NCBI GenBank assembly: GCA_016840085.1
Contig: JAEOTA010000004.1
Location: forward strand, 203,809-267,808
DNA length: 64,000 nt
Direction: 5' to 3'
From: Promethearchaeota archaeon
GTDB taxonomy: Archaea > Asgardarchaeota > Lokiarchaeia > Sigyniarchaeales > SOKP01
Shown here: positions 9,276 through 16,940 of the stretch, piece by piece
Layout of the letters: each line of letters opens with the position of its first letter
How positions within the stretch are numbered: the first letter of the stretch is position 1
Made by a program: the position numbers and the translations under genes
The notes under the pieces: generated by a model
Told to the model about the DNA's origin: nothing
Databases searched by the model: none
Seen by the model: only the letters and a program-made list of their open reading frames with translations

Positions 9276-9415
9276 CCTCTCTTGATTAGATGAATTAAAT
9301 TATCAAATAATAATAGATTATTTTAATATAGTAGTATGTAGTATAAATTTCTTTAATTTATCTTGAAATACTCTTAAATGTGCACTAATAGAAAAAAAAA
9401 GAAATTAAAAAAAAA

Positions 9416-10048
9416 TTACCAAATCTCAAATTTTTGGTCTATTTTTGTTCCAAATACGATAAAATATGGAATCACTAAATCCCATACACTTGTCAACGCA
9501 TTAAGTAAAATTACTATAAATATCCAATATTCTAATCCTGTTGAGCCGTAAAAAGCCAAATAAACGATAATGTTTAAAATAACCATCACGATTATTCTGA
9601 ATGCAACACCTTGTAATCCATAAATTATGTAAGTCTTCGGATCTTTTAATTTTTGACTCAATCTTCCCCCTCCTCGTTTCTTATACCAGTATAACATCAA
9701 TATTGGAACAATTATTAATGAAAAGGTAGCAGAAAACTTCATAAGAGGACCAATAGGTGTAAAGGGATCAAATGGAAAAAGCGTAGCCATACCAATTATA
9801 CAACATAAAATCCCTGCTAATGGACCAAATATTAGGAAACAAGTGACCCAAATAATCGAAACAGGATCGAAATAAGCAAAACCCTCGGGAGTCCTTGGCA
9901 AAAATGGAACTACAAACAATGATAATACTAAAGACAATGCCCCAAAAATAGCCGCTCCTACAATTTCTAATGTTAAACGTGCTTTTGGAGACATAGATAC
10001 TTCTTTTTCCTCATAAATTTCTACATCAGAAGTTTTGATATCAGACAT
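9416..10048 (-). CDS. ECF-type transporter S-component-like membrane protein
   Basis: A 210-residue integral membrane protein with about six hydrophobic helices. Its topology recalls substrate-binding S components of ECF transporters: helices near FGALSLVLSLFVVPFLP, VSIIWVTCFLIFGPLAGILC, a G-x-A-rich segment and FPFDPFTPIGPLMKF. Such proteins bind a vitamin or other micronutrient and need EcfA/EcfT partners, which are not in this window. The short charged N-terminus (MSDIKTSDVEIYEEKE) is cytoplasmic. The substrate is unknown and the family assignment is by pattern. Confidence 0.55.
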   Translation of the reverse strand: MSDIKTSDVEIYEEKEVSMSPKARLTLEIVGAAIFGALSLVLSLFVVPFLPRTPEGFAYFDPVSIIWVTCFLIFGPLAGILCCIIGMATLFPFDPFTPIGPLMKFSATFSLIIVPILMLYWYKKRGGGRLSQKLKDPKTYIIYGLQGVAFRIIVMVILNIIVYLAFYGSTGLEYWIFIVILLNALTSVWDLVIPYFIVFGTKIDQKFEIW

Positions 10049-10391
10049 TTTCTATACTTTAATTTTATATTATAATTATGGGGGAAAATAAACATTTATT
10101 TAAATCATTTATGAGGAATAAATTATTTCAAATTAAAGAATTGAAACATCTAAAAATAGTGAAAAATTTTTCTATTATTAAAATTGAAGTATTTAATGAA
10201 TAATTAATTAAGAAATCAACAATTATATCAATACAATTATCTTAGCATTTCAAATTTTTAAAAATTCAATCTACCCATTTTTGGAGATATAGAAAAGATT
10301 TAATTAGAGAAGGAATAATTTGATATATGCTATTTTTACTGAATTTCAATTCTTATAAAATTAAAAAATTTAATAATAAGGTCGAAAATCA
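10049..10391. other. AT-rich intergenic region
   Basis: This gap separates the divergently transcribed ECF-like gene and the esterase gene. I see no gene, RNA or clear repeat in it. It must hold both promoters; an AAGG at 10378-10381 lies shortly before the esterase ATG. Confidence 0.5.
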
Positions 10392-11287
10392 ATGATTAGT
10401 AAAGAAATGGAAAATTTAATTAATTTATTAAAGCAAAATCAGGGAGATCCATCTGAACAGAGCGTAGAAGCATTACGAGAGAGTTTTGAACAAATAGGAA
10501 ATATGACTATAATACCTAAAGATGCAAAATGTGAGCCTTTAGATGCCGCAGGAGTCCCTGCTGAATGGATTTCTGTCCCAGAGTCGGTAAATGATCATGT
10601 TGTGCTATATTTTCATGGTGGTGGTTATGTTGCAGGGTCTATCAATTCCCATCGTGAAATGTGTGTCCGATTAGCTCGAGCGTCAAAAACTCGAGTTTTA
10701 TTGATTGATTATCGACGGGCTCCTGAACATCCTTTTCCTGCAGCGTTAGAAGACGCAACAAAAGTATATCAATGGCTCATTTCTTCTGAGGAAATTAAGC
10801 CAAAAAATATAATAATAGCGGGAGAATCTGCTGGAGGAGGTTTAACAATAGCAACTCTTATAAAATTACGAAACGATAAAATAGACTTACCTACAATTGG
10901 GTAATTCTTTCATCTTTCATGGATCTGGCAGTTACAGGCGATTCAGTAAAAACTAAGGCAGAGATCGACCCGCTCGTCACCCGAGAAAATCTTGAATTTT
11001 GTGCAAAAACATACTTAGGAGATGAAGATAATAAAAATCCTTTAGCATCACCTCTATATGCAGACCTTCAAGGTTTGCCTCCTCTATACATCCAAGTTGG
11101 AACATCAGAATTACTACTTGATGATTCAGTTCGCTTTGCAGATCGCGCTAAAGCTGCTGGCGTTGAGGTTACACTTGATATATGGGATGATATGATTCAT
11201 ATGTTTCAAGTTTTCGCTTTTTTTGCACTAGAAGGTCAAGAAGCAATTAATAAGATTGGTGCTTTCATCCAAAAATCTCTACATTAG
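10392..11287 (+). pseudogene. HSL-family alpha/beta hydrolase (esterase), frameshifted
   Basis: The N-terminal part (10392-10904) has the hormone-sensitive-lipase motif HGGGY at residues 75-79, YRRAPEHPFPAA, and the nucleophile motif GESAG (S146). It stops at a TAA right after PTIG. The C-terminal part resumes in the -1 frame and carries the other two catalytic residues: D in LLLDDSVRFADRAKAAG and H in DDMIHMF. One extra G in the GGG run at 10899-10901 would give IGVILSSFMDL and restore a normal protein of about 298 residues. It is either a real pseudogene, a sequencing error, or (less likely) a recoded gene. Intact HSL enzymes hydrolyse short-chain acyl esters. Confidence 0.88.
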
Positions 11288-11291
11288 CTCT

Positions 11292-12644
11292 TTATTTTAA
11301 TAACTTTTTTTCTTTAGCATCTAAATCTAACCAATCACTAACATTTTTGAGCTGTTTTCTTGATGTTCCACATAAAATCTTTAAGAAGGGAAGGAAATTT
11401 TGTATAAATTCAATAGGAGAGATCTCGTATTTTATTCTAATCTTCTTCATAAACTCTTTCTCATTACTACTTAAAGAAAAATAAGCTCCGGTAGTATATC
11501 TAGGAAATGCAACGTTTCGGAAACCTTTAGCTATGGGAGTTTCTTTGCGAGATAAAGCAACGCCTCCAGCAAAAAGGTCAAAAAAATAAGGTAATAACCC
11601 CCAATATTGATTAATTCGGATCCTGCCAAAAATTTCATCCGCTAATGAGAGATTTTCGTATGCCTCGGCGATCTCTCTATTAGATTTTATAAACTTAGGG
11701 AGATTTTCATTTATCCATTTATATAAAAAATTATAATCTACATCAGATTTATCTGTTAAGTTCCGAGCTTCTCTTAACGAGGAGACTTGGAACAAATCTC
11801 GTATTAAAGAAAAAATTTCTTCTAATCTATCTCGATGTAAACTAAGGATTAACTTTTTAGTATCTTCTTCAACTTTTCCTTGACCAATTCCTTGAAGGTC
11901 ATTAATAATTCCTCGTAAATCTCCATTATTCTTTTCAATAAGTAGTTCTAAATCTTCTTCTTTAATACTTGTAATCTTTTCTTTCTTGAGAATTTTATGT
12001 ACAATTTTAGTTACTTCTTTTTTAGGTAAGGGTTTTACCTCAAATCTTCTAATTTTATTATATATTGGTTGAAGATTTGTTTTGTATTCGTTAGAACACA
12101 TAATAATAGGAAATTGAGTATTTTGAATTAAATCAATAACTGTTGGAATTGCTCCTCTATCTTGCACCCCATAAATCCCATCAATCTCATCAATCAAAAT
12201 TAACTTTTCTTTAGATTGAGTTATAAAATCCATTATACCTCGAGTTTTAGTTGTTTCTTTTAATTTTCTCTCTAGTGCAGCTCTAGTTCTAGTATCAGAA
12301 GCATTAGTCTCAATCACTTCCATGTTTAGATCATTAGCAAGTGCATATACAATCGATGTTTTGCCGATTCCAGGAGGACCTTCTAATAGAACAGCTGCTT
12401 TTTCAGGAGAAATCTTAATTTCTTCTTTTTGCTCCTTTTCGATTGCGGTCCTGTTAAAATTTCTAATTTTAGTATTTTCTTTATTTATTTGATTTCTCTC
12501 TCTAAAGAAAGTTACAACAAAATTTTTTAATTCCTCACCCAAATTTACTCTTTGACCACTAACTCTCGCTGTAGGTAATGCCATTTCTTTTAGACTTTTT
12601 GGTCGATATTTCTCTACCCATGGGATTTTAGCAACATTACTCAT
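11292..12644 (-). CDS. rfcL: Replication factor C large subunit
   Basis: An AAA+ clamp-loader protein of about 450 residues. It has KIPWVEKYRPKSL at the N-terminus, Walker A LLEGPPGIGKTS, Walker B LILIDEIDGI and the MCSNEY sensor 1 region. RFC-L with small subunits opens the PCNA ring and loads it at primer ends. A GTG at 12653 touches the upstream stop, but AGGTGA ends 5 bases before the ATG at 12642-12644, so the latter is the likelier start. No clear PCNA-interacting QxxLxxFF motif is visible at the C-terminus, which ends DWLDLDAKEKKLLK. It is the last of three consecutive RFC genes. Confidence 0.92.
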   Translation of the reverse strand: MSNVAKIPWVEKYRPKSLKEMALPTARVSGQRVNLGEELKNFVVTFFRERNQINKENTKIRNFNRTAIEKEQKEEIKISPEKAAVLLEGPPGIGKTSIVYALANDLNMEVIETNASDTRTRAALERKLKETTKTRGIMDFITQSKEKLILIDEIDGIYGVQDRGAIPTVIDLIQNTQFPIIMCSNEYKTNLQPIYNKIRRFEVKPLPKKEVTKIVHKILKKEKITSIKEEDLELLIEKNNGDLRGIINDLQGIGQGKVEEDTKKLILSLHRDRLEEIFSLIRDLFQVSSLREARNLTDKSDVDYNFLYKWINENLPKFIKSNREIAEAYENLSLADEIFGRIRINQYWGLLPYFFDLFAGGVALSRKETPIAKGFRNVAFPRYTTGAYFSLSSNEKEFMKKIRIKYEISPIEFIQNFLPFLKILCGTSRKQLKNVSDWLDLDAKEKKLLK

Positions 12645-12653
12645 TTGATTCAC

Positions 12654-13700
12654 CTATAAATATTCGCTAAATAAACAAATTTTAGATAGTAAACCAGAAA
12701 TTTGAATATCAGTATCTCTAGCAGCAAGTGCTCGAAAATCAGAATCTGCAATATAATTAATTAATTTAATTCTTGTGTATTTACTTAAAGGTAATTTATG
12801 TAATTCATCAAGAAGTAGCTTAAAGAGCTCATGAGAATTATATTTATAATTTGATAGAATTTTACGTGCTAATTCTCTGGTTTTTGGAAAATCTCCTTTT
12901 AAAGCCATCATTAAAAGACTTTTTATTAAATCATTTTGAAACATCTGAGAATTTTCATACAGTTTATTCTTGTCAATAATATTCCCAGTAATACTACTTA
13001 ATTGTAAAAGATCTATTGCTCGAGTGAATTTCCCTCCAGAAATTTTATATAAAGTCTCAATTGTTTCATCAGAAATCTGTAATGATTCCTTTTCAGCGAT
13101 ATCAAGGATTAAATTTTTGAAACTCTTTAATTTAACGCGTGGGATCAAAAATATCTGACATCGACTAACAATTGGATCAATTATACTTGAAATTTTAGTC
13201 GTTATTAGAATCATCCTGCAATTAGTTCCGTATATCTCCATCAATCTTCTAAAACCCTGTTGGTTTGTTCCTAAAGCTTCAAAATTCTTTACAATTAAAA
13301 TTTTGAAAGGAGTATCTCCTAATACTTTTAATTGCACAAAAGGTTTTACCTTAACTTGAATAAATGCAGGAGTAGTTATTCTTTTTCCTGCTAAGCTTCC
13401 AATTTTACTAGTTGAGATATATGCTTCAGATCTTGCTTGTTTTCTTTCCTCATCACTCAGGGGAACATTTGCATAGACTAACTTTAAATTGGCATCAAAA
13501 GTTTTCCCAAGAAACTTTTTTGAAAATAAATATGAAATAGTTCTTTTGCCAATACCCTCAGATCCTACAAACAATAAATGTGGAAAATTTTTTAGTTTAA
13601 TAGTTTGATTCAGCCTTTCTATAATTTCTTTTCTTCCACAAATTTGGTCAAGATTCTTAGGATGATATTTAATTCGCCAAATTGGAATATCTTCGCTCAA
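12654..13700 (-). CDS. RFC small-subunit paralogue lacking ATPase motifs
   Basis: A 348-residue clamp-loader-fold protein aligned throughout with the small subunit encoded next to it. Three catalytic elements are changed: Walker A reads GSEGIGKR at residues 46-53 with the Thr/Ser after the lysine replaced by Arg; the Walker B DE-x-D becomes VKNFEAL; and sensor 1 Asn (LLCNY in the neighbour) becomes ITTK. The SRC motif carrying the arginine finger (PIVSRCQ) is kept. It therefore probably cannot hydrolyse ATP but can act in trans on a neighbour's site, much as reported for eukaryotic Rfc5. It starts with TTG at 13700. Between residues 75 and 120 it has an insertion not seen in the neighbour. 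Confidence 0.85.
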   Translation of the reverse strand: MSEDIPIWRIKYHPKNLDQICGRKEIIERLNQTIKLKNFPHLLFVGSEGIGKRTISYLFSKKFLGKTFDANLKLVYANVPLSDEERKQARSEAYISTSKIGSLAGKRITTPAFIQVKVKPFVQLKVLGDTPFKILIVKNFEALGTNQQGFRRLMEIYGTNCRMILITTKISSIIDPIVSRCQIFLIPRVKLKSFKNLILDIAEKESLQISDETIETLYKISGGKFTRAIDLLQLSSITGNIIDKNKLYENSQMFQNDLIKSLLMMALKGDFPKTRELARKILSNYKYNSHELFKLLLDELHKLPLSKYTRIKLINYIADSDFRALAARDTDIQISGLLSKICLFSEYL

Positions 13701-13744
13701 ATTTGTATTCTCTCTATTAATATGGTTAATAAATATTATAATGA

Positions 13745-14716
13745 TTATGATTTTATATTCTCCAAAATATTTGCTAAAAGAGCTGAAACTTGGATATTCT
13801 CATCAGCACCTTGACTTATTCGGTAGTCTATCTCTCCAATATAGGATCGTATTTCTATTATCTTTTCAGGTTCAATTTTTAATTGTGGTAATACTTCTAA
13901 TAATTGTCTTATAAAATTTCGGCTGTCAAATGATTCAATTGTGTCCACAATCTCTCTTGCTTCTATAAAATCTTTCTTTTTAAGAGCTTGTATTAAATCA
14001 TTCAAGGTTTTTTTGTCTAAAAATCCAGATATTTTTAAAATTTCATCCAAATCTAAGTTTTCTAATAATTCAAGAGATACTGACATTTGAAGAGTATTTA
14101 TCCCTTTTCTTAGATCTCCTCCTGAAATAAAAAATAATAAATTAAAAAATTCTTCTGATATTTCAGGAGCAATCTTTAATTTTTCCTTTTCAGCGATGAA
14201 TTTTAACCTTTCTACAATATTTTCCTTAGCTAAATTCACAAATCTAAATACAGCGCATCTTGAAATAATTGGATCTATTATTCTATTTATATAATTACAT
14301 AATAAGATAAATTTAACATTATAAGATGCTTTCTCAATAATTCTTCTAAGAGCTTGTTGAACTTGTCCAGGGATATTATCAGATTCATCTAGGATCACGA
14401 ATTTTAAAGACCCATTTTTAATTAGATTTTGATTAACAAAATTTTTCAAAACATTTCTTACAAAATCTATTCGTACTGTATCAGAAGCATTTAATTCTAA
14501 TAGGTTTGTGTCTAAATCTTTTGTTTCTAAGAAATTTTTTGCTATTATTAAAGCAGTACTAGTTTTTCCGGTTCCCGCGGGTCCAGTGAAAATCATATGA
14601 GGCATATTGGGGGTTTTCAAAAACTCTCTTAGACGATTTATCGCGATACTCTGGCTCACTATTTCATCAAATGATTTTGGACGATATTTCTCAACCCAAG
14701 GAATGTCTAAACTCAT
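13745..14716 (-). CDS. rfcS: Replication factor C small subunit
   Basis: A canonical archaeal RFC-S protein of 323 residues: IPWVEKYRPKSFDEI, Walker A GPAGTGKT at residues 45-52, Walker B VILDESD, sensor 1 LLCNY and the SRC arginine-finger motif PIISRCAVF. It forms the ATP-hydrolysing part of the clamp loader. It is first of the three co-directional RFC genes, with 44 bases before the degenerate paralogue. The C-terminal collar domain is present (about residues 230-323). It follows a GNAT gene on the same strand. Confidence 0.95.
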   Translation of the reverse strand: MSLDIPWVEKYRPKSFDEIVSQSIAINRLREFLKTPNMPHMIFTGPAGTGKTSTALIIAKNFLETKDLDTNLLELNASDTVRIDFVRNVLKNFVNQNLIKNGSLKFVILDESDNIPGQVQQALRRIIEKASYNVKFILLCNYINRIIDPIISRCAVFRFVNLAKENIVERLKFIAEKEKLKIAPEISEEFFNLLFFISGGDLRKGINTLQMSVSLELLENLDLDEILKISGFLDKKTLNDLIQALKKKDFIEAREIVDTIESFDSRNFIRQLLEVLPQLKIEPEKIIEIRSYIGEIDYRISQGADENIQVSALLANILENIKS

Positions 14717-14734
14717 TTTTTTTATTATAATTAT

Positions 14735-15208
14735 TTAACTTTTGGGTTTTTCTTTTGTTAAATCTAATTCTAAAACCTCATAAACCCTTTTAAAATTCAT
14801 CTTTTCATAAAGACTTGAGGCATCTACTGCTCTTTCTTTAATATTAACTTTTATCTTTTCCACTTTTATTTTTTTTAAATGTTCAAGCGCTTTTTCTAGT
14901 AAAAGATGCCCAGTACCTCTTTTCCTATATTTTTCCTTTAAGAAGAATTGTTTAATATACCCTTCAGATGATCCAAATGGGTCTATTCGTAGCTCAGCAA
15001 TAATCATTCCAACCACTGTATTATCATCTTCATCAAAAGCAATGAGTATGCCATGACGTTGGAGTGGATCATAAAGTCGACGACGAATACCCCAATCAAA
15101 ACGCTTTGGATCAAATTCTTGTCCAAGTCCTTCCACCAATAGCTTAGTCAAATTCTTTAAATCCTCGATCTGCTCAGGGGAGGCTATTTCTACCTTTATA
15201 TTGGTCAT
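14735..15208 (-). CDS. GNAT-family N-acetyltransferase
   Basis: A 157-residue protein with the GNAT fold: a central NTVVGMIIAELRIDP strand pair, then IKQFFLKEKYRKRGTGHLLLEKAL containing the acetyl-CoA-binding R/K-x-x-G-x-G loop, and the C-terminal ASSLYEKMNFKRVYEVLELDL. It transfers an acetyl group from acetyl-CoA to an amine; the acceptor is unknown. It lies 18 bases upstream of rfcS on the same strand and is probably co-transcribed with the clamp-loader genes, which may or may not be functional coupling. Confidence 0.85.
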   Translation of the reverse strand: MTNIKVEIASPEQIEDLKNLTKLLVEGLGQEFDPKRFDWGIRRRLYDPLQRHGILIAFDEDDNTVVGMIIAELRIDPFGSSEGYIKQFFLKEKYRKRGTGHLLLEKALEHLKKIKVEKIKVNIKERAVDASSLYEKMNFKRVYEVLELDLTKEKPKS

Positions 15209-15427
15209 ATCTAACCATTGTAAAATTATTATTTATAGAATTATTATTGATTCTTTATAATTAAAACTTTTTTGACTTATATTTAATAAAGAACTTAAAA
15301 TATGTTAATTTAATCAAAGCTGATTAACTTTTAACTTTACACAGTTCCTAAATTATTTGAATTTATGAAGTTAGAAATTTATTTATTAAAATATTAAAAA
15401 ATAAAGCATCTATTAAAAAAACTTCTG

Positions 15428-15712
15428 TTAAAAATGACGAGCGGATGTTCCGTCCCAAGCTTTTACATCATTATTTACCCATCCACATTTAGGACATTTA
15501 TCTGGAAGCTCCCAAGCCTCAAGAGCGGGATGTATGCGACAATATAAACCTCCACAATTAGCACAGACCAAATATTTTGCTCCACACCCAGAACACATTT
15601 TAAGCTGACCTTGCTCTACAAAAAGAAATGCTCTTCTCATCCACTCATCATGAGCAAGGGAGAATTGCTCTTTTCCACAAACTATGCAATGAACACCATC
15701 CTCCTTTGACAT
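15428..15712 (-). CDS. Small multi-zinc-ribbon protein
   Basis: A 94-residue protein with four CxxC knuckles: CIVC at residues 9-12, CSGC, CANC and CPKC, plus a C/H-rich YCRIHP. It could bind two zinc ions in two ribbons. Such proteins act in nucleic-acid or protein contacts; no catalytic motif is seen. It is flanked on both sides by about 220 bases of AT-rich DNA, so it is probably its own transcription unit. I do not recognise a named family. Confidence 0.7.
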   Translation of the reverse strand: MSKEDGVHCIVCGKEQFSLAHDEWMRRAFLFVEQGQLKMCSGCGAKYLVCANCGGLYCRIHPALEAWELPDKCPKCGWVNNDVKAWDGTSARHF

Positions 15713-15939
15713 ACCTTTACTTCAGCTCTTTCTTTTAGTTATTTTTTTAAATAGATTAGTTAAATCGTTTTTCTAATAATAGAATATTCTAATTGAATTT
15801 TATAATTACTATTTTATAATAATAAATAAATTATGCAATTAAAAATTAAGCAATACTAATTTTTTTTTAATTATCTTATTATTAGTAACAGTTTAAAGAA
15901 GTCTAAAATTTAAAATAGAAGAAAAAAACAAAAATAATT

Positions 15940-16263
15940 TTACATTTTCAATTTTTTAGTTGCGCCATTAGCGGATACTTTTGGGTTAACTTTTTCTATT
16001 TCTCCGATTAATTGAAATGTTTTGTCATCGTTTAAAGCTTCACCAAATTTAATGAGTATTTCCTTATTACCAACAAATAATCCTTTTCTTTTTAGTGGCT
16101 TACCATCCTCTTTTAAAGGATTTATTTCTAAAAATAACAATGCAGGTCTTGTTTTTGTTGCAGGAACTTTAACAACACTAACACCTTCAACAGGAGTCTC
16201 CATTTTTTCCCAATCTTTTCCATTCTTTAAATGTTCTTTTAATTGAATTTCAATATCTGCCAT
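15940..16263 (-). CDS. Conserved small basic protein, possibly PC4-like
   Basis: A 107-residue basic protein with a real-looking composition and a clear ATG start. The segment LLFLEINPLKEDGKPLKRKG followed by LFVGNKEILIKFGEAL loosely recalls the PC4/Sub1 single-strand DNA-binding pattern: a strand, an acidic-glycine turn, K-x-G, then a helix. That similarity is faint. The tail NGATKKLKM is basic. It is divergent from the ribbon-helix-helix gene at 16590, and the intergenic region contains a perfect palindrome. Function unknown; PC4-like is only a hypothesis. Confidence 0.55.
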   Translation of the reverse strand: MADIEIQLKEHLKNGKDWEKMETPVEGVSVVKVPATKTRPALLFLEINPLKEDGKPLKRKGLFVGNKEILIKFGEALNDDKTFQLIGEIEKVNPKVSANGATKKLKM

Positions 16264-16328
16264 GATTATTCAATTTCCATTTGTTTTTTTTATATGATAA
16301 TTATAATCCATAATAAAAATTGTGAGTG

Positions 16329-16342
16329 TGTTACATGTAACA
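16329..16342. promoter_or_regulatory. Perfect 14-base palindrome, candidate operator
   Basis: TGTTACATGTAACA is a perfect palindrome 66 bases upstream of the 15940-16263 gene's start. A second related copy, TGTTACATATAA, occurs at 16408-16419 in the same intergenic region. A palindrome with a repeated half-site suggests a dimeric regulator controlling one or both divergent genes. The regulator is not identified. Confidence 0.4.
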
Positions 16343-16510
16343 TATAAGATACATATAAAAATTTTTGTATAATAGTTATTTCAAATAATTCGGTAAAAGT
16401 ATTGAATTGTTACATATAAACTAATATCTCCCCTTTCTTAGCTCAAATTTATAAATAAAGGATGAAAGAGCTTTCTGTCGGACTTCTAGAGGTCAATTTC
16501 GATTGAAAAA

Positions 16511-16518
16511 TTTAAATA
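16511..16518 (+). promoter_or_regulatory. TATA-like element before the RHH gene
   Basis: TTTAAATA lies 72 bases before the ATG of the ribbon-helix-helix gene and just upstream of the inverted repeat at 16526-16560. It has the composition of an archaeal box A, but such strings are common in AT-rich DNA. Confidence 0.3.
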
Positions 16519-16525
16519 TAACCGA

Positions 16526-16560
16526 GGTGATATCTAGTGTATTGATTTATAAATATCACT
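16526..16560. promoter_or_regulatory. Inverted repeat, candidate RHH autoregulatory operator
   Basis: GGTGATATCT at 16526-16535 is mirrored by AAATATCACT at 16551-16560; the core GTGATAT/ATATCAC arms match perfectly with 19 bases between them. The site lies between a TATA-like element and the start of the ribbon-helix-helix gene, the usual place for autorepression by NikR/CopG-type proteins, which bind widely spaced half-sites. Confidence 0.45.
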
Positions 16561-16589
16561 AATAGAAAATAAATTTGGAGTGTATATCA

Positions 16590-16811
16590 ATGAAATTGAT
16601 ATCTGTAAATTTACCTGAATCCTATTTAAAAGTGTTAGAAATCTTAGTATCGGAAGCAAAATTTCCAAATCGTTCAGAAGCGATTCGCGTGGCAATTAGA
16701 GACTTAATTAAAACAGAATATCTGATAGAAGAATCTATTGAAAGAAATATTTCTCCTAGTTTACTAAAATCTGAAATTTCAAATGAATTAGACGAAAAAC
16801 TTTTAACTTAA
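16590..16811 (+). CDS. Ribbon-helix-helix (CopG/NikR-type) regulator
   Basis: The 73-residue product begins MKLISVNLPESYLKVLEILV, a beta strand followed by helices, then FPNRSEAIRVAIRDLIKTEY, the classic RHH helix-turn-helix with the S-E-A-I-R-x-A motif. RHH proteins bind DNA as dimers through the strand. A TTG at 16575 is in frame, but GGAG at 16577-16580 is an SD motif for the ATG at 16590, which also gives the standard RHH start. There is no C-terminal NikR metal-binding domain; the tail (about residues 50-73) is charged. An inverted repeat just upstream is a likely self-target. Confidence 0.85.
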   Translation: MKLISVNLPESYLKVLEILVSEAKFPNRSEAIRVAIRDLIKTEYLIEESIERNISPSLLKSEISNELDEKLLT

Positions 16812-16940
16812 TTAATTTTTATCCTTTTTTCTTTTTCTTTTTGAACTTGATTTTATAATTAAGAACTAATCGTAGTTTAAAATAAATAAAAAGGGTGAAA
16901 ATTAGACTTTTTTAGAAAAAGAATAACTATATAAATTCTA

